Shown piece after piece: positions 1 through 5,447 of a DNA stretch of 7,269 nt. Each line of letters begins with the position of its first letter. The stretch's first letter is position 1. Source of the DNA: an uncultured Clostridium sp. (lineage in GTDB: Bacteria > Bacillota > Clostridia > TANB77 > CAG-508); assembly GCA_946497585.1 (NCBI GenBank), contig CAMMLF010000082.1:1-7269 (forward strand). Reading direction: 5' to 3'. Both the position numbers and the translations under genes were made by a program. The notes under the pieces are model-generated. The model was not told the DNA's origin. It did no database searches and worked only from the letters and a program-made list of their open reading frames with translations.

Positions 1-1649
1 ACTTTGAAGAAAGAATAAAAAAGGCATTAAAAGAAGTTAAAAAAGCAGGAGATGTAATAATCTTCATTGATGAAATTCATACAATAGTTGGAGCTGGTTC
101 AGCAGAAGGAGCTGTTGATGCAGCAAATATTTTAAAACCACTTTTAGCTAGAGGTGAAATTCAATTAATAGGTGCTACAACATTAAAAGAATATAGAAAA
201 TATATAGAAAAGGATGCAGCACTTGAAAGAAGATTTAGCCCTGTAACAGTAAATGAACCAACAGAGGAAGAGGCTACTCAAATTCTATTTGGTTTAAGAG
301 ATAAATACGAAGCACATCATAATGTAAAAATAACAGACGAAGCCATAAAAGCGGCAGTAGAGCTATCTTCAAGATATATAAATGATAGATATTTACCAGA
401 TAAAGCAATTGATTTAATAGATGAAGCGGCTTCAAAAGTTAGAATGAGTAGTTACACAGAACCAGATAGCTTTAAAGAATTAAAAGATAAAATAGAAAAA
501 TTAGATAAAGAAAAAGAAGAAGCAATAAGAGTTCAAGACTTTGAAAAAGCAGCAAAAATAAGAGACAAAGAAAATGCGAAAAAGAAAGAACTTGAAGATG
601 CTAAAAAAGAATGGGAAACAAAAAGTAGCAAAAATGTTTCAACATTAAAAGAAGAAGATATTGCAGATGTAATATCAAGTTGGACAGGAATACCAGTTGC
701 AAAAGTATCTCAAAGTGAAAATGATAAACTTAAAAATTTGGAAGAAAATTTGCATAAAAGAGTTATTGGACAAGATGAGGCAGTATCAGCAGTTGCAAAA
801 GCAATAAAAAGAAGTAGAATGGGCTTAAAAGACCCTAATAAACCAATAGGCTCATTCTTATTCCTAGGACCAACAGGTGTTGGTAAAACAGAATTATCTA
901 AAGCCTTAGCAGAAAATCTATTTGGAAGCGAAGACGCATTAATCAGAATTGATATGTCTGAATATATGGAACCACATTCCGTTGCAAAACTTATAGGTTC
1001 ACCTCCAGGATATGTAGGATATGATGAAGCAGGTCAACTTACAGAAAAAGTAAGAAGAAAACCATATTCAGTAATCCTATTTGATGAAATTGAAAAAGCA
1101 CATCCAGATGTAATGAATATGTTATTACAAGTATTAGACGATGGTAGATTAACTGATTCACAAGGAAGAACAGTAAACTTCAAAAATACTGTAATAATTA
1201 TGACATCAAATGTTGGAGCAAAACTAATTACAGATAAGAAAACATTAGGTTTCATCGAAGAAAAAGAAAATGGAGAAAAAGAATACCAAGACATCAAAAA
1301 GGATGTAATGGGAGAATTGAAGAAAGAATTTAAACCTGAATTCTTAAACCGTATAGATGAAATAATAGTATTCCATAAATTAGAGGATAATCAAATAAGA
1401 AAAATAGTAGACATTATGCTAAATAATGTAGCAAAACTATTAAAAGAGCAAGGCATAAAACTTACTGTTGATGAAAATGCTAAAGACTTAGTAGCGAAAA
1501 AAGGAACAGACAAAACATTTGGAGCAAGACCTCTAAAAAGAGCGATACAAACAATGGTTGAAGATAAAATAGCAGAAGCAATGCTTGATGGAAAAATAAA
1601 GAAAGAAGCAAAAGTTACAGCAAAAGATGATGAAATAGTTGTTGGATAA
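1..1649 (+). CDS. clpC: ATP-dependent Clp protease ATP-binding subunit ClpC (5' end outside window)
   Basis: Partial gene; reading is open from the first base and 548 residues are visible, of roughly 810-820 usual for ClpC. ClpC is a cytoplasmic Hsp100 AAA+ unfoldase that feeds proteins into ClpP. The N-terminal Clp_N repeats and first Walker A lie upstream. Seen here: Walker B of the first AAA+ domain (IIFIDEIHT, nt 57-83), its GATT sensor region and ERRF arginine finger (about nt 172-240), a coiled middle region with a UVR-like segment (QDFEKAAKIRDKE, about nt 534-572), the linker SWTGIPVAKV, the second Walker A GPTGVGKT (867-890), second Walker B ILFDEIEKAHP (about 1073-1105), the LGF tripeptide that in this family docks on ClpP (about 1245-1253), and the GARPLKR sensor 2 near the end. 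The UVR segment and LGF loop favour ClpC over ClpB. No truncation is visible. The McsA/McsB/CtsR genes that often precede clpC would lie outside the window. Confidence 0.97.
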   Translation, partial: FEERIKKALKEVKKAGDVIIFIDEIHTIVGAGSAEGAVDAANILKPLLARGEIQLIGATTLKEYRKYIEKDAALERRFSPVTVNEPTEEEATQILFGLRDKYEAHHNVKITDEAIKAAVELSSRYINDRYLPDKAIDLIDEAASKVRMSSYTEPDSFKELKDKIEKLDKEKEEAIRVQDFEKAAKIRDKENAKKKELEDAKKEWETKSSKNVSTLKEEDIADVISSWTGIPVAKVSQSENDKLKNLEENLHKRVIGQDEAVSAVAKAIKRSRMGLKDPNKPIGSFLFLGPTGVGKTELSKALAENLFGSEDALIRIDMSEYMEPHSVAKLIGSPPGYVGYDEAGQLTEKVRRKPYSVILFDEIEKAHPDVMNMLLQVLDDGRLTDSQGRTVNFKNTVIIMTSNVGAKLITDKKTLGFIEEKENGEKEYQDIKKDVMGELKKEFKPEFLNRIDEIIVFHKLEDNQIRKIVDIMLNNVAKLLKEQGIKLTVDENAKDLVAKKGTDKTFGARPLKRAIQTMVEDKIAEAMLDGKIKKEAKVTAKDDEIVVG

Positions 1650-1659
1650 AAATTTTCAA

Positions 1660-1883
1660 TTTGGGACGGTCCTTTTTGTAAAAAATAATTTGCTTACAAA
1701 TCACAATATATATTCTCTCTCATTTCGCCGCGCGGGTCGCTATTTGCTCCAGCTTGCACGTTACGCTGCGCAGTTTTACTTAGAATTAATTTAATGTGCT
1801 CGCGCTGCTACGCTCACTGAAATGTCAAGAACATATATTGTGATTTTTTTGAACATAAATTTTACGAAAAGGACCGTCCCAAA
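1660..1883. repeat. Long imperfect palindrome with GC-rich core, probable non-autonomous mobile repeat
   Basis: This fills the clpC-yqeG gap, starting 10 bases after the clpC stop. The ends are a perfect 13-bp inverted repeat (TTTGGGACGGTCC at 1660-1672, GGACCGTCCCAAA at 1871-1883). Complementarity continues inward through ATCACAATATAT (about 1700) against ATATATTGTGAT (about 1834-1845) and CATTTC (1721-1726) against GAAATG (1819-1824), so nearly the whole element can fold into one long hairpin. The centre (about 1727-1818) has GC-rich stretches such as CGCCGCGCGGGTCGC that stand out from the AT-rich surroundings. No transposase frame is present. The GGGACGG..CCTTTTTG end motif recurs in the hairpin at 2456-2516. 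GGGAC-type palindromes associated with IS200/REP-type tyrosine transposases are known in Firmicutes; assignment to that class is inference. It may also end clpC transcription. Confidence 0.75.
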
Positions 1884-1893
1884 TGTAAAATAA

Positions 1894-1922
1894 TTGTCAA
1901 ATTGTAAAAGTTGTGTTACAAT
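1894..1922 (+). promoter_or_regulatory. Sigma-A-type promoter of the yqeG-like gene
   Basis: TTGTCA (1894-1899) and TACAAT (1917-1922) are separated by 17 bases, with a TG at 1914-1915 giving an extended -10. The predicted start of transcription is about 14 bases before the start codon. The -35 lies only 10 bases beyond the end of the upstream palindrome, so the repeat sits directly against the promoter. Confidence 0.65.
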
Positions 1923-1942
1923 AGATAGTACGAGGTGACAAA

Positions 1943-2440
1943 ATGTCTTTACAAGGAAAAATTTATACAAAATATGTTATGGCAATAAACAAAATAGTAA
2001 GAGCAGCTTTAAAGCCAAACGTAGAGTATGATAATATAAATGATATTGATTTAACAGAAATAAAAAGATTAAAAAGTGAATATGGCATAGGTGGGATGAT
2101 ATTAGATGTTGATGGAACAATACTTCACGAATTAGAATATATACCCACCAATGTGCTAAAAACTTTGAAACTTTTAAATCAAGAATTTAAAATATATTTA
2201 GTATCTAACAATAAAAATGAAAGAATAGCAGAGTTTGCTAAAAAGCTAGGCATAGGATATATGCCACTTGCTTTTAAACCTAGAAGAAAACCATTTATAA
2301 AGGCTAGCTTTGAGATGGGATTAGATCCAGAAAATGTCATGGTTGTAGGAGATGGATTTTTAACAGATATATTAGGTGGACAAAGAATGGGAATGGTCAC
2401 TGGTGCTGTAAAAGATGTGGATACTACACTAGAAAGATAA
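1943..2440 (+). CDS. yqeG: YqeG-family HAD-superfamily (subfamily IIIA) phosphatase
   Basis: The gene encodes 165 residues, from an ATG preceded by GAGGTGA at 1932-1938. All four HAD motifs are visible: motif I DVDGT (residues 55-59, nucleophile D55 and acid/base D57), motif II SNN (88-90), motif III lysine in RRKP (K116), and motif IV GDGFLTD (136-142). There is no large cap insertion, as expected for a IIIA-type enzyme. The resemblance is to YqeG of bacilli, a cytoplasmic phosphatase of poorly defined substrate; in many genomes yqeG precedes the GTPase gene yqeH, which is not seen here. The C-terminus stops about 23 residues after motif IV, shorter than in the Bacillus protein. From residue 104 onward the coding sequence is duplicated downstream (2515-2704). 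The only protein-level difference is L163, which is Gln in the second copy. Confidence 0.85.
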   Translation: MSLQGKIYTKYVMAINKIVRAALKPNVEYDNINDIDLTEIKRLKSEYGIGGMILDVDGTILHELEYIPTNVLKTLKLLNQEFKIYLVSNNKNERIAEFAKKLGIGYMPLAFKPRRKPFIKASFEMGLDPENVMVVGDGFLTDILGGQRMGMVTGAVKDVDTTLER

Positions 2441-2455
2441 TGTTAATAAGAATGC

Positions 2456-2516
2456 TGTCAATAGGGACATCCATTAATTGACACGATAGTGTCAAAAAGG
2501 GGCGTCCCTATTGACA
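2456..2516. repeat. 61-bp hairpin element with 13-bp perfect terminal inverted repeats
   Basis: TGTCAATAGGGAC (2456-2468) is the exact reverse complement of GTCCCTATTGACA (2504-2516). A second perfect inverted repeat, TTGACAC (2478-2484) and GTGTCAA (2489-2495), surrounds a GATA loop at the centre, so the element folds on itself. Its right arm, read on the minus strand, contains GGGACG..CCTTTTTG, which matches the end of the 1660-1883 palindrome at most positions. This suggests one repeat family. There is no coding capacity of its own. It lies exactly at the junction of the duplicated yqeG end. Confidence 0.8.
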
Positions 2517-2704
2517 TAGGATATATGCCACTTGCTTTTAAACCTAGAAGAAAACCATTTATAAAGGCTAGCTTTGAGATGGGATTAGATCCAGAAAATG
2601 TCATGGTTGTAGGAGATGGATTTTTAACAGATATATTAGGTGGACAAAGAATGGGAATGGTCACTGGTGCTGTAAAAGATGTAGATACTACACAAGAAAG
2701 ATAA
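2515..2704 (+). pseudogene. Duplicated 3' fragment of the YqeG-type phosphatase gene
   Basis: This second copy encodes only the equivalent of residues 104-165 of the upstream protein, including motif III (RRKP) and motif IV (GDGFLTD). It lacks motif I with the nucleophile aspartate and motif II, so it cannot be an active HAD phosphatase. An in-frame GTG exists at 2489 inside the hairpin, which would give 71 residues, but no ribosome-binding sequence precedes it. It is best read as a dead gene end created by duplication. If the original locus had a single copy, this copy retains the original downstream flank, because the promoter of the next gene follows directly. Confidence 0.8.
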
Positions 2705-2711
2705 AATTTTA

Positions 2712-2740
2712 TTGCAAAGCAATTTCTTTAATGATATAAT
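2712..2740 (+). promoter_or_regulatory. Sigma-A-type promoter of the small membrane-protein gene
   Basis: TTGCAA (2712-2717) and a consensus TATAAT (2735-2740) are spaced 17 bases apart. It begins 7 bases after the duplicated yqeG fragment. The start of transcription would fall near 2747, about 25 bases before the ATG at 2772. This argues against a longer protein starting upstream at 2712. Confidence 0.75.
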
Positions 2741-2771
2741 ATATCAAAATCTAAAGATAAGGAGAAGTCAA

Positions 2772-3167
2772 ATGACGGAGGCTTTGGCAGTAATATTTAT
2801 ACTTGTCATATTTATAGTAATATTAATTGCAATGTCTATTGTACAAATTCGAATGGCTGGAATAAAAGTAAAAGACTTTTTCAGCTTTATTGATGCAAAC
2901 CAAAAACTAGACAGCTTAGTTAGATTTGCACAAAAGTATGACAAAATGTCTCCACAAGAACAAATAATATATTTATCAGAAGCGGAAAAAATGTTTGAAA
3001 GTTTTGACAAAATCCCATCAACTGTTTGGGAAGATGAAAGAGACAAATATTCAAAAGTTTTAGATACATATAAAAACATACGTGTAATGAGATGGAATGA
3101 AGCACAAACTAATGCAATGACTATAAAGTCACAAAAGATTAAGCCGAAGGAAATTAAAACAGAATAA
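2772..3167 (+). CDS. Small membrane-anchored protein of unknown function
   Basis: I do not recognise a named family. The ATG at 2772 is chosen because AAGGAGA lies just upstream (about 2759-2765) and the promoter ends at 2740; the frame is open back to a TTG at 2712 inside the promoter. The protein has 131 residues: one strongly hydrophobic segment (residues 4-27, rich in I, V, L), then a charged, helix-prone soluble part of about 100 residues, and a lysine-rich tail. Basic residues directly after the membrane segment (R27, K32, K34) suggest the C-terminal part faces the cytoplasm. There are no cysteines and no evident catalytic motif. The next gene, a DtxR-type regulator, starts 58 bases later with no clear terminator between, so the two may be co-transcribed. 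Confidence 0.8.
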   Translation: MTEALAVIFILVIFIVILIAMSIVQIRMAGIKVKDFFSFIDANQKLDSLVRFAQKYDKMSPQEQIIYLSEAEKMFESFDKIPSTVWEDERDKYSKVLDTYKNIRVMRWNEAQTNAMTIKSQKIKPKEIKTE

Positions 3168-3189
3168 TAATAAAAACTTTTTAAATAAA

Positions 3190-3208
3190 AGTGATTATCT
3201 GAACCTAA
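3190..3208. promoter_or_regulatory. Possible DtxR-type operator before the regulator gene
   Basis: The right half, AACCTAA (3202-3208), matches the DtxR/IdeR half-site exactly. Over the 19-bp consensus the window matches at 12 positions by my count. The left half is poor. It sits immediately before the ribosome-binding site of the DtxR-family gene, a sensible place for self-regulation. In AT-rich DNA such partial matches occur by chance, so this is tentative. Confidence 0.25.
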
Positions 3209-3225
3209 AAGGAGAGGAGACGAAA

Positions 3226-3606
3226 GTGACAGATTCATTAGAAGAATATTTATATTCCATATATGCATTATCTAAAAATAATGAAGGAGCAAGAGTTACA
3301 GATATAGCTAATAAAATGGAAGTAACAAAAGCTAGTACAAATAATGCCCTAAATCAATTAAAAGAACAAGGGCTTATAAATTATGAAAAATATAAAAATA
3401 TTACTCTAACTAAAGAAGGATTAGCAAGAGCTAAGTACATAGAAAGAAGACATGAACTTTTTAAAAAGTTTTTAGAAGATATTATAAAAACAGATCCTCA
3501 TTTAGTAGAACAAGAAACAGAAAGATTGGCACATTGCATATCTTGTCATACAGCAGCTAAGCTTGAAAAATTTATTGAAGAGTATATGGCTAAACTTGAA
3601 AAATAG
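3226..3606 (+). CDS. DtxR/MntR-family metal-dependent transcriptional regulator, short form
   Basis: The gene encodes 126 residues and starts at GTG (3226), 6 bases after AGGAG (3215-3219) within a GGAGAGGAGA tract. The N-terminal winged helix-turn-helix (about 5-70: SLEEYLYSIYAL, then RVTDIANKMEV and a recognition helix near 34-48) and the dimerisation/metal domain (about 71-124) match MntR/DtxR. There is no SH3-like third domain, so the length is MntR-like. By alignment from memory to Bacillus MntR, E7, H76, E99 and H103 occupy ligand positions D8, H77, E99 and H103, but Y10 replaces E11 and A102 replaces E102. Extra C104, C107 and H108 follow (HCISCH). Family members repress metal uptake or activate efflux when Fe2+ or Mn2+ is bound; the metal here is uncertain. 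A terminator closes the unit at 3636-3670. Confidence 0.88.
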   Translation: MTDSLEEYLYSIYALSKNNEGARVTDIANKMEVTKASTNNALNQLKEQGLINYEKYKNITLTKEGLARAKYIERRHELFKKFLEDIIKTDPHLVEQETERLAHCISCHTAAKLEKFIEEYMAKLEK

Positions 3607-3635
3607 ATATTAAGAAAATTTATAAATAAAAGTCG

Positions 3636-3670
3636 GAGTTATAAGTAAATCTTATAGCTCAATTTTTTTT
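3636..3670 (+). terminator. Rho-independent terminator after the DtxR-type gene
   Basis: GAGTTATAAG (3636-3645) pairs with CTTATAGCTC (3651-3660) around a 5-base loop, with one G-T wobble, and is followed by AA and eight T (3663-3670). It lies 29 bases after the stop codon. Confidence 0.8.
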
Positions 3671-3697
3671 GCAAAATTATGAGTTTTTTGTGATAAA

Positions 3698-3712
3698 TGA
3701 AAATCATTTTAA
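3698..3712. promoter_or_regulatory. Possible Fur-like operator upstream of the TauE-like gene
   Basis: TGAAAATCATTTTAA has the 7-1-7 arrangement of Fur-type sites (consensus TGATAATNATTATCA), preceded by GATAAA. The two halves are imperfect inverted repeats. It lies between the preceding terminator and the start at 3769, where an operator would be expected. The AT-rich background makes chance matches common. Confidence 0.25.
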
Positions 3713-3768
3713 TAAAAAATTATTGTATGTTGATGTATAAACTATAAAATTTTTGAAAAACTAATTTT

Positions 3769-4131
3769 ATGGAAAACAAAGAAAAAATAAAAATTGCAAT
3801 TGTAGGAATATTAACAGGCTTGCTCTGTGGCTTATTTGCTTCAGGAGGAGGCCTTATTTTAGTGCCAGCGTCTGTATATATTTTTAAGCAAAGTGAGAAA
3901 AAAGCAAGGGCAATGTCAGTATTTTGTATACTACCAATGGTTTTAGCAAGCTTGTTTTTTTACAATAAGGGAGAGTATATAGAATGGAGACTAGGAATAA
4001 TATGTGGAATTGGAGGAATAATAGGAGGAGCAATTGGAGCAAACTTAATGAAAAAAATAAATGACAAATATCTTGTACTTATTTTTATAGCGTTTTTAAT
4101 TTATGCAGGTATATCAATTTGGCGTAGATAA
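3769..4131 (+). CDS. Half-size TauE/SafE (TSUP) family membrane protein, first of a pair
   Basis: The gene encodes 120 residues with four predicted membrane segments (about 9-36, 48-64, 73-94, 100-117). The glycine-rich turn FASGGGLILVP (residues 23-33) is the signature of each repeat in the TSUP family (Pfam TauE), whose members usually have about 250 residues and 7-8 segments made of two repeats. This protein is one repeat, and the gene at 4266 supplies a second. TSUP proteins transport anions such as sulfite, sulfoacetate or other organosulfur compounds; the substrate here cannot be read. The start is uncertain in one respect: no Shine-Dalgarno sequence precedes the ATG, only A/T-rich DNA. 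A TATAAA at 3743-3748 could be a -10 giving a very short leader. I see no better in-frame start before the first membrane segment. Confidence 0.85.
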   Translation: MENKEKIKIAIVGILTGLLCGLFASGGGLILVPASVYIFKQSEKKARAMSVFCILPMVLASLFFYNKGEYIEWRLGIICGIGGIIGGAIGANLMKKINDKYLVLIFIAFLIYAGISIWRR

Positions 4132-4175
4132 ACATAGCTTAAAATTAAAACATTATAGTTATTTAATATAAACAT

Positions 4176-4203
4176 TTGAAATACATTCTTACGCACATAT
4201 ATT
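4176..4203 (+). promoter_or_regulatory. Possible promoter of the second TauE-like gene
   Basis: TTGAAA (4176-4181) and TATATT (4198-4203) are spaced 16 bases apart in the 134-base gap between the two transporter halves. If real, the second half can be made independently of the first. The match is moderate and the region is AT-rich. Confidence 0.35.
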
Positions 4204-4265
4204 GGACTCTTTAAATAATATGTCTGCTAAAATCTAATGCTTAAAAAGCTAGAAAGGATCAAACA

Positions 4266-4634
4266 ATGCTAGAAGGATTAACAGGAGTAATTTCTGGAAT
4301 AATTAGTGGAATGGGAATGGGTGGAGGAACTATACTAATAACAATATTAGTATGTTTTTTATCAGTAGACCAAAAAGTAGCTCAGGCAGTAAATTTAGTA
4401 TTTTTTATACCAACATCACTAGTTGCAACAATAGTAAATATAAAAAATAAACAAATAGACTGGAAACTAGCTGTGCCAATTGCAATAATGGGAGCATTAG
4501 GAGCTTTTTTAGGAGCTTTTATAGCAACAAAGATAGATGTTGGAATTCTAAGAAAAATGTTTGCAATATTTCTTTTGGCAATTGCTATATTTGAATCATA
4601 TTCTTGGTATAAAAAATATGTAAAAAAGAATTAA
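4266..4634 (+). CDS. Half-size TauE/SafE (TSUP) family membrane protein, second of a pair
   Basis: The gene encodes 122 residues; the ATG at 4266 is preceded by GAAAGGA about 8 bases upstream. It has four predicted membrane segments (about 5-32, 40-58, 67-88, 93-112) and ends in a lysine-rich tail. The glycine-rich signature SGMGMGGG (residues 14-21) lies at the same place as in the upstream partner. The stretch QKVAQAVNLVFFIP parallels KKARAMSVFCILP in that partner, so the two are homologous repeats. Together their 242 residues equal one normal TSUP transporter, suggesting a heterodimer in the cytoplasmic membrane. This gene most resembles the N-terminal repeat of full-length proteins in its opening residues, but which half it represents is not certain from reading alone. 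Confidence 0.87.
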   Translation: MLEGLTGVISGIISGMGMGGGTILITILVCFLSVDQKVAQAVNLVFFIPTSLVATIVNIKNKQIDWKLAVPIAIMGALGAFLGAFIATKIDVGILRKMFAIFLLAIAIFESYSWYKKYVKKN

Positions 4635-4691
4635 TATAAAAATTTTCGTATAAAAGAAATACAAAAAAGACATAATAAATTTAGAAAAAGC

Positions 4692-4733
4692 AATATGTTT
4701 GAAAAGTATAAAACATATTAAAAATAAGCTTAT
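4692..4733. repeat. Inverted repeat and adjacent palindrome in the gap before the small peptide gene
   Basis: AATATGTTT (4692-4700) and AAACATATT (4711-4719) form a perfect 9-bp inverted repeat with a 10-base spacer, and the 10-bp palindrome ATAAGCTTAT follows at 4724-4733. There is no T run, so a terminator is unlikely. It could be a protein-binding site or a leader hairpin for the gene at 4771. No other convincing signal is seen in 4635-4754. Confidence 0.4.
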
Positions 4734-4770
4734 AAAAAGCTATCTAATTTGTTAAGAGGAGGTAAAATTT

Positions 4771-4911
4771 ATGAAATTTGTTAAAGGGATGATTGCAGGA
4801 ATGGTAATTGCAGTAGGAGCTACAATGATGTGTAATGAAATTCAAGCTCATGGACCAAACAAAATGTTAAGACAAGGAAAACGTATGATGAAAAAAATAG
4901 GAATAATGTAG
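4771..4911 (+). CDS. 46-residue membrane-anchored peptide, YtxH-like
   Basis: This short gene has a very strong ribosome-binding site, AGAGGAGGT (4755-4763), 7 bases before the ATG. The product begins MKFVKGMIAGMVIAVGA, one glycine/alanine-rich membrane segment at about residues 4-20. It continues with a single cysteine (C21) and a strongly basic end rich in M, K and R (KMLRQGKRMMKKIGIM). The opening KGM..G...G pattern with a basic tail recalls YtxH-type and similar small Firmicute membrane proteins. That is a resemblance, not a family assignment. It could also be read as a weak signal peptide, but no mature domain follows. It lies 53 bases before the cysteine-rich gene and may share its transcript. 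Confidence 0.7.
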   Translation: MKFVKGMIAGMVIAVGATMMCNEIQAHGPNKMLRQGKRMMKKIGIM

Positions 4912-4964
4912 TAACTAAACATAAAAAATTTCATATTATATAAAAGAAAGGCAGGTTATATAAT

Positions 4965-5429
4965 ATGAAATATGATAAAAAAATATGCCCAATCATAGAT
5001 GTTGACGGAGTTTTAGCCGGAGGAAAACAATATGATTTAGATATAACAATTTCGAAAGATAACAGAACAGTAATTTACGGTATAGTTAAAGACGATTGCG
5101 GAGATCCTATAGAAGACGCAGTTGTAAAACTAGTCGAAGTTGACTGTGACTGCAAAGATGAAAGAAAACCAGTTTCTCATACTTTTACAGATAAAAATGG
5201 AGAATTTGTTTTCGGACCACTTTGCCCAGATAGATACTACTCAATAGAAATTTGGGCAAATAAAGTAAAACATTCTAAAATATGTGCAAAAGTGGAAAAA
5301 GATTTCAGATGCTTAAAAGGTGAAAAATTAGATTGCGATTGTAAAATGGATTGCAAACCAGAGAAACCTGAAAAGCCAGAATATCCAAGACCACCAAAGC
5401 CAGATGATGAATGTGATTATTGCAAATAA
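4965..5429 (+). CDS. Cysteine-rich protein with a carboxypeptidase regulatory-like (beta-sandwich) domain
   Basis: The gene encodes 154 residues. The ATG at 4965 follows GAAAGGCAGG, with a rather long spacing of about 11-13 bases. Residues about 34-108 fit a CarboxypepD_reg/Cna-B-like beta-sandwich: TVIYGIVKDDCGDPIEDAVVKL, then HTFTDKNGEFVFGPLCPDRYYSIEIW. Around this core are twelve cysteines, several in CDC or CxxxC clusters (61/63, 124/126/130, 150/153). A proline/lysine/glutamate-rich stretch (about 131-146) precedes the final CDYCK. There is no signal peptide or membrane segment. Proteins of this layout occur in clostridia, and cross-linking through cysteines in a spore or surface layer is a reasonable guess, but nothing here proves it. 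The early DVDG is not a HAD motif, as no other HAD motif follows. A terminator follows at 5448. Confidence 0.8.
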   Translation: MKYDKKICPIIDVDGVLAGGKQYDLDITISKDNRTVIYGIVKDDCGDPIEDAVVKLVEVDCDCKDERKPVSHTFTDKNGEFVFGPLCPDRYYSIEIWANKVKHSKICAKVEKDFRCLKGEKLDCDCKMDCKPEKPEKPEYPRPPKPDDECDYCK

Positions 5430-5447
5430 GATAATGGCTTAAGGAAA

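Larger units (their letters stand above)
2251..2704 (+). repeat. 190-bp direct repeat (2251-2440 and 2515-2704) of the yqeG 3' end
   Basis: Bases 2251-2440 recur at 2515-2704 with an offset of 264. Reading both copies through, I find only two mismatches, both near the right end: 2419 G against 2683 A (silent), and 2430 T against 2694 A (Leu to Gln). The 74-base spacer holds 15 bases of unique sequence and then the 61-bp hairpin. The left boundary of the second copy abuts the end of that hairpin, sharing the bases CA. The near identity points to a recent duplication. Confidence 0.93.

Noticed and set aside
1034..1297. Minus-strand frame within clpC
   Set aside because: It is the antisense of the conserved second AAA+ domain, with no independent signal.
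2489..2704. A 71-residue gene starting at GTG inside the hairpin
   Set aside because: It has no ribosome-binding sequence and lacks the HAD nucleophile motif. It is explained by duplication of the yqeG end.
2251..2704. CRISPR-like or satellite repeat array
   Set aside because: There are only two copies, the unit is a gene end and the spacer contains a hairpin element. No regular short repeats occur anywhere in the window.
2712..2771. Upstream extension of the membrane protein to a TTG at 2712
   Set aside because: The extension overlaps the -35 and -10 boxes and has no ribosome site. The ATG at 2772 has AAGGAGA in front of it.
2768..3268. Long minus-strand reading frame of 166 codons
   Set aside because: It lies opposite the membrane-protein gene, which has a promoter, a ribosome site and a coherent protein. 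The minus-strand product is low-complexity and spans the intergenic gap; it has no ribosome site.
3535..3552. CISCH in the DtxR-type protein as a c-type haem site
   Set aside because: The protein is a cytoplasmic DNA-binding regulator without a signal peptide, and c-type haem attachment occurs outside the cytoplasm.
4995..5012. DVDG near the start of the cysteine-rich protein as a HAD phosphatase motif
   Set aside because: No motif II, III or IV follows, and the rest of the protein fits a beta-sandwich domain with cysteine clusters.
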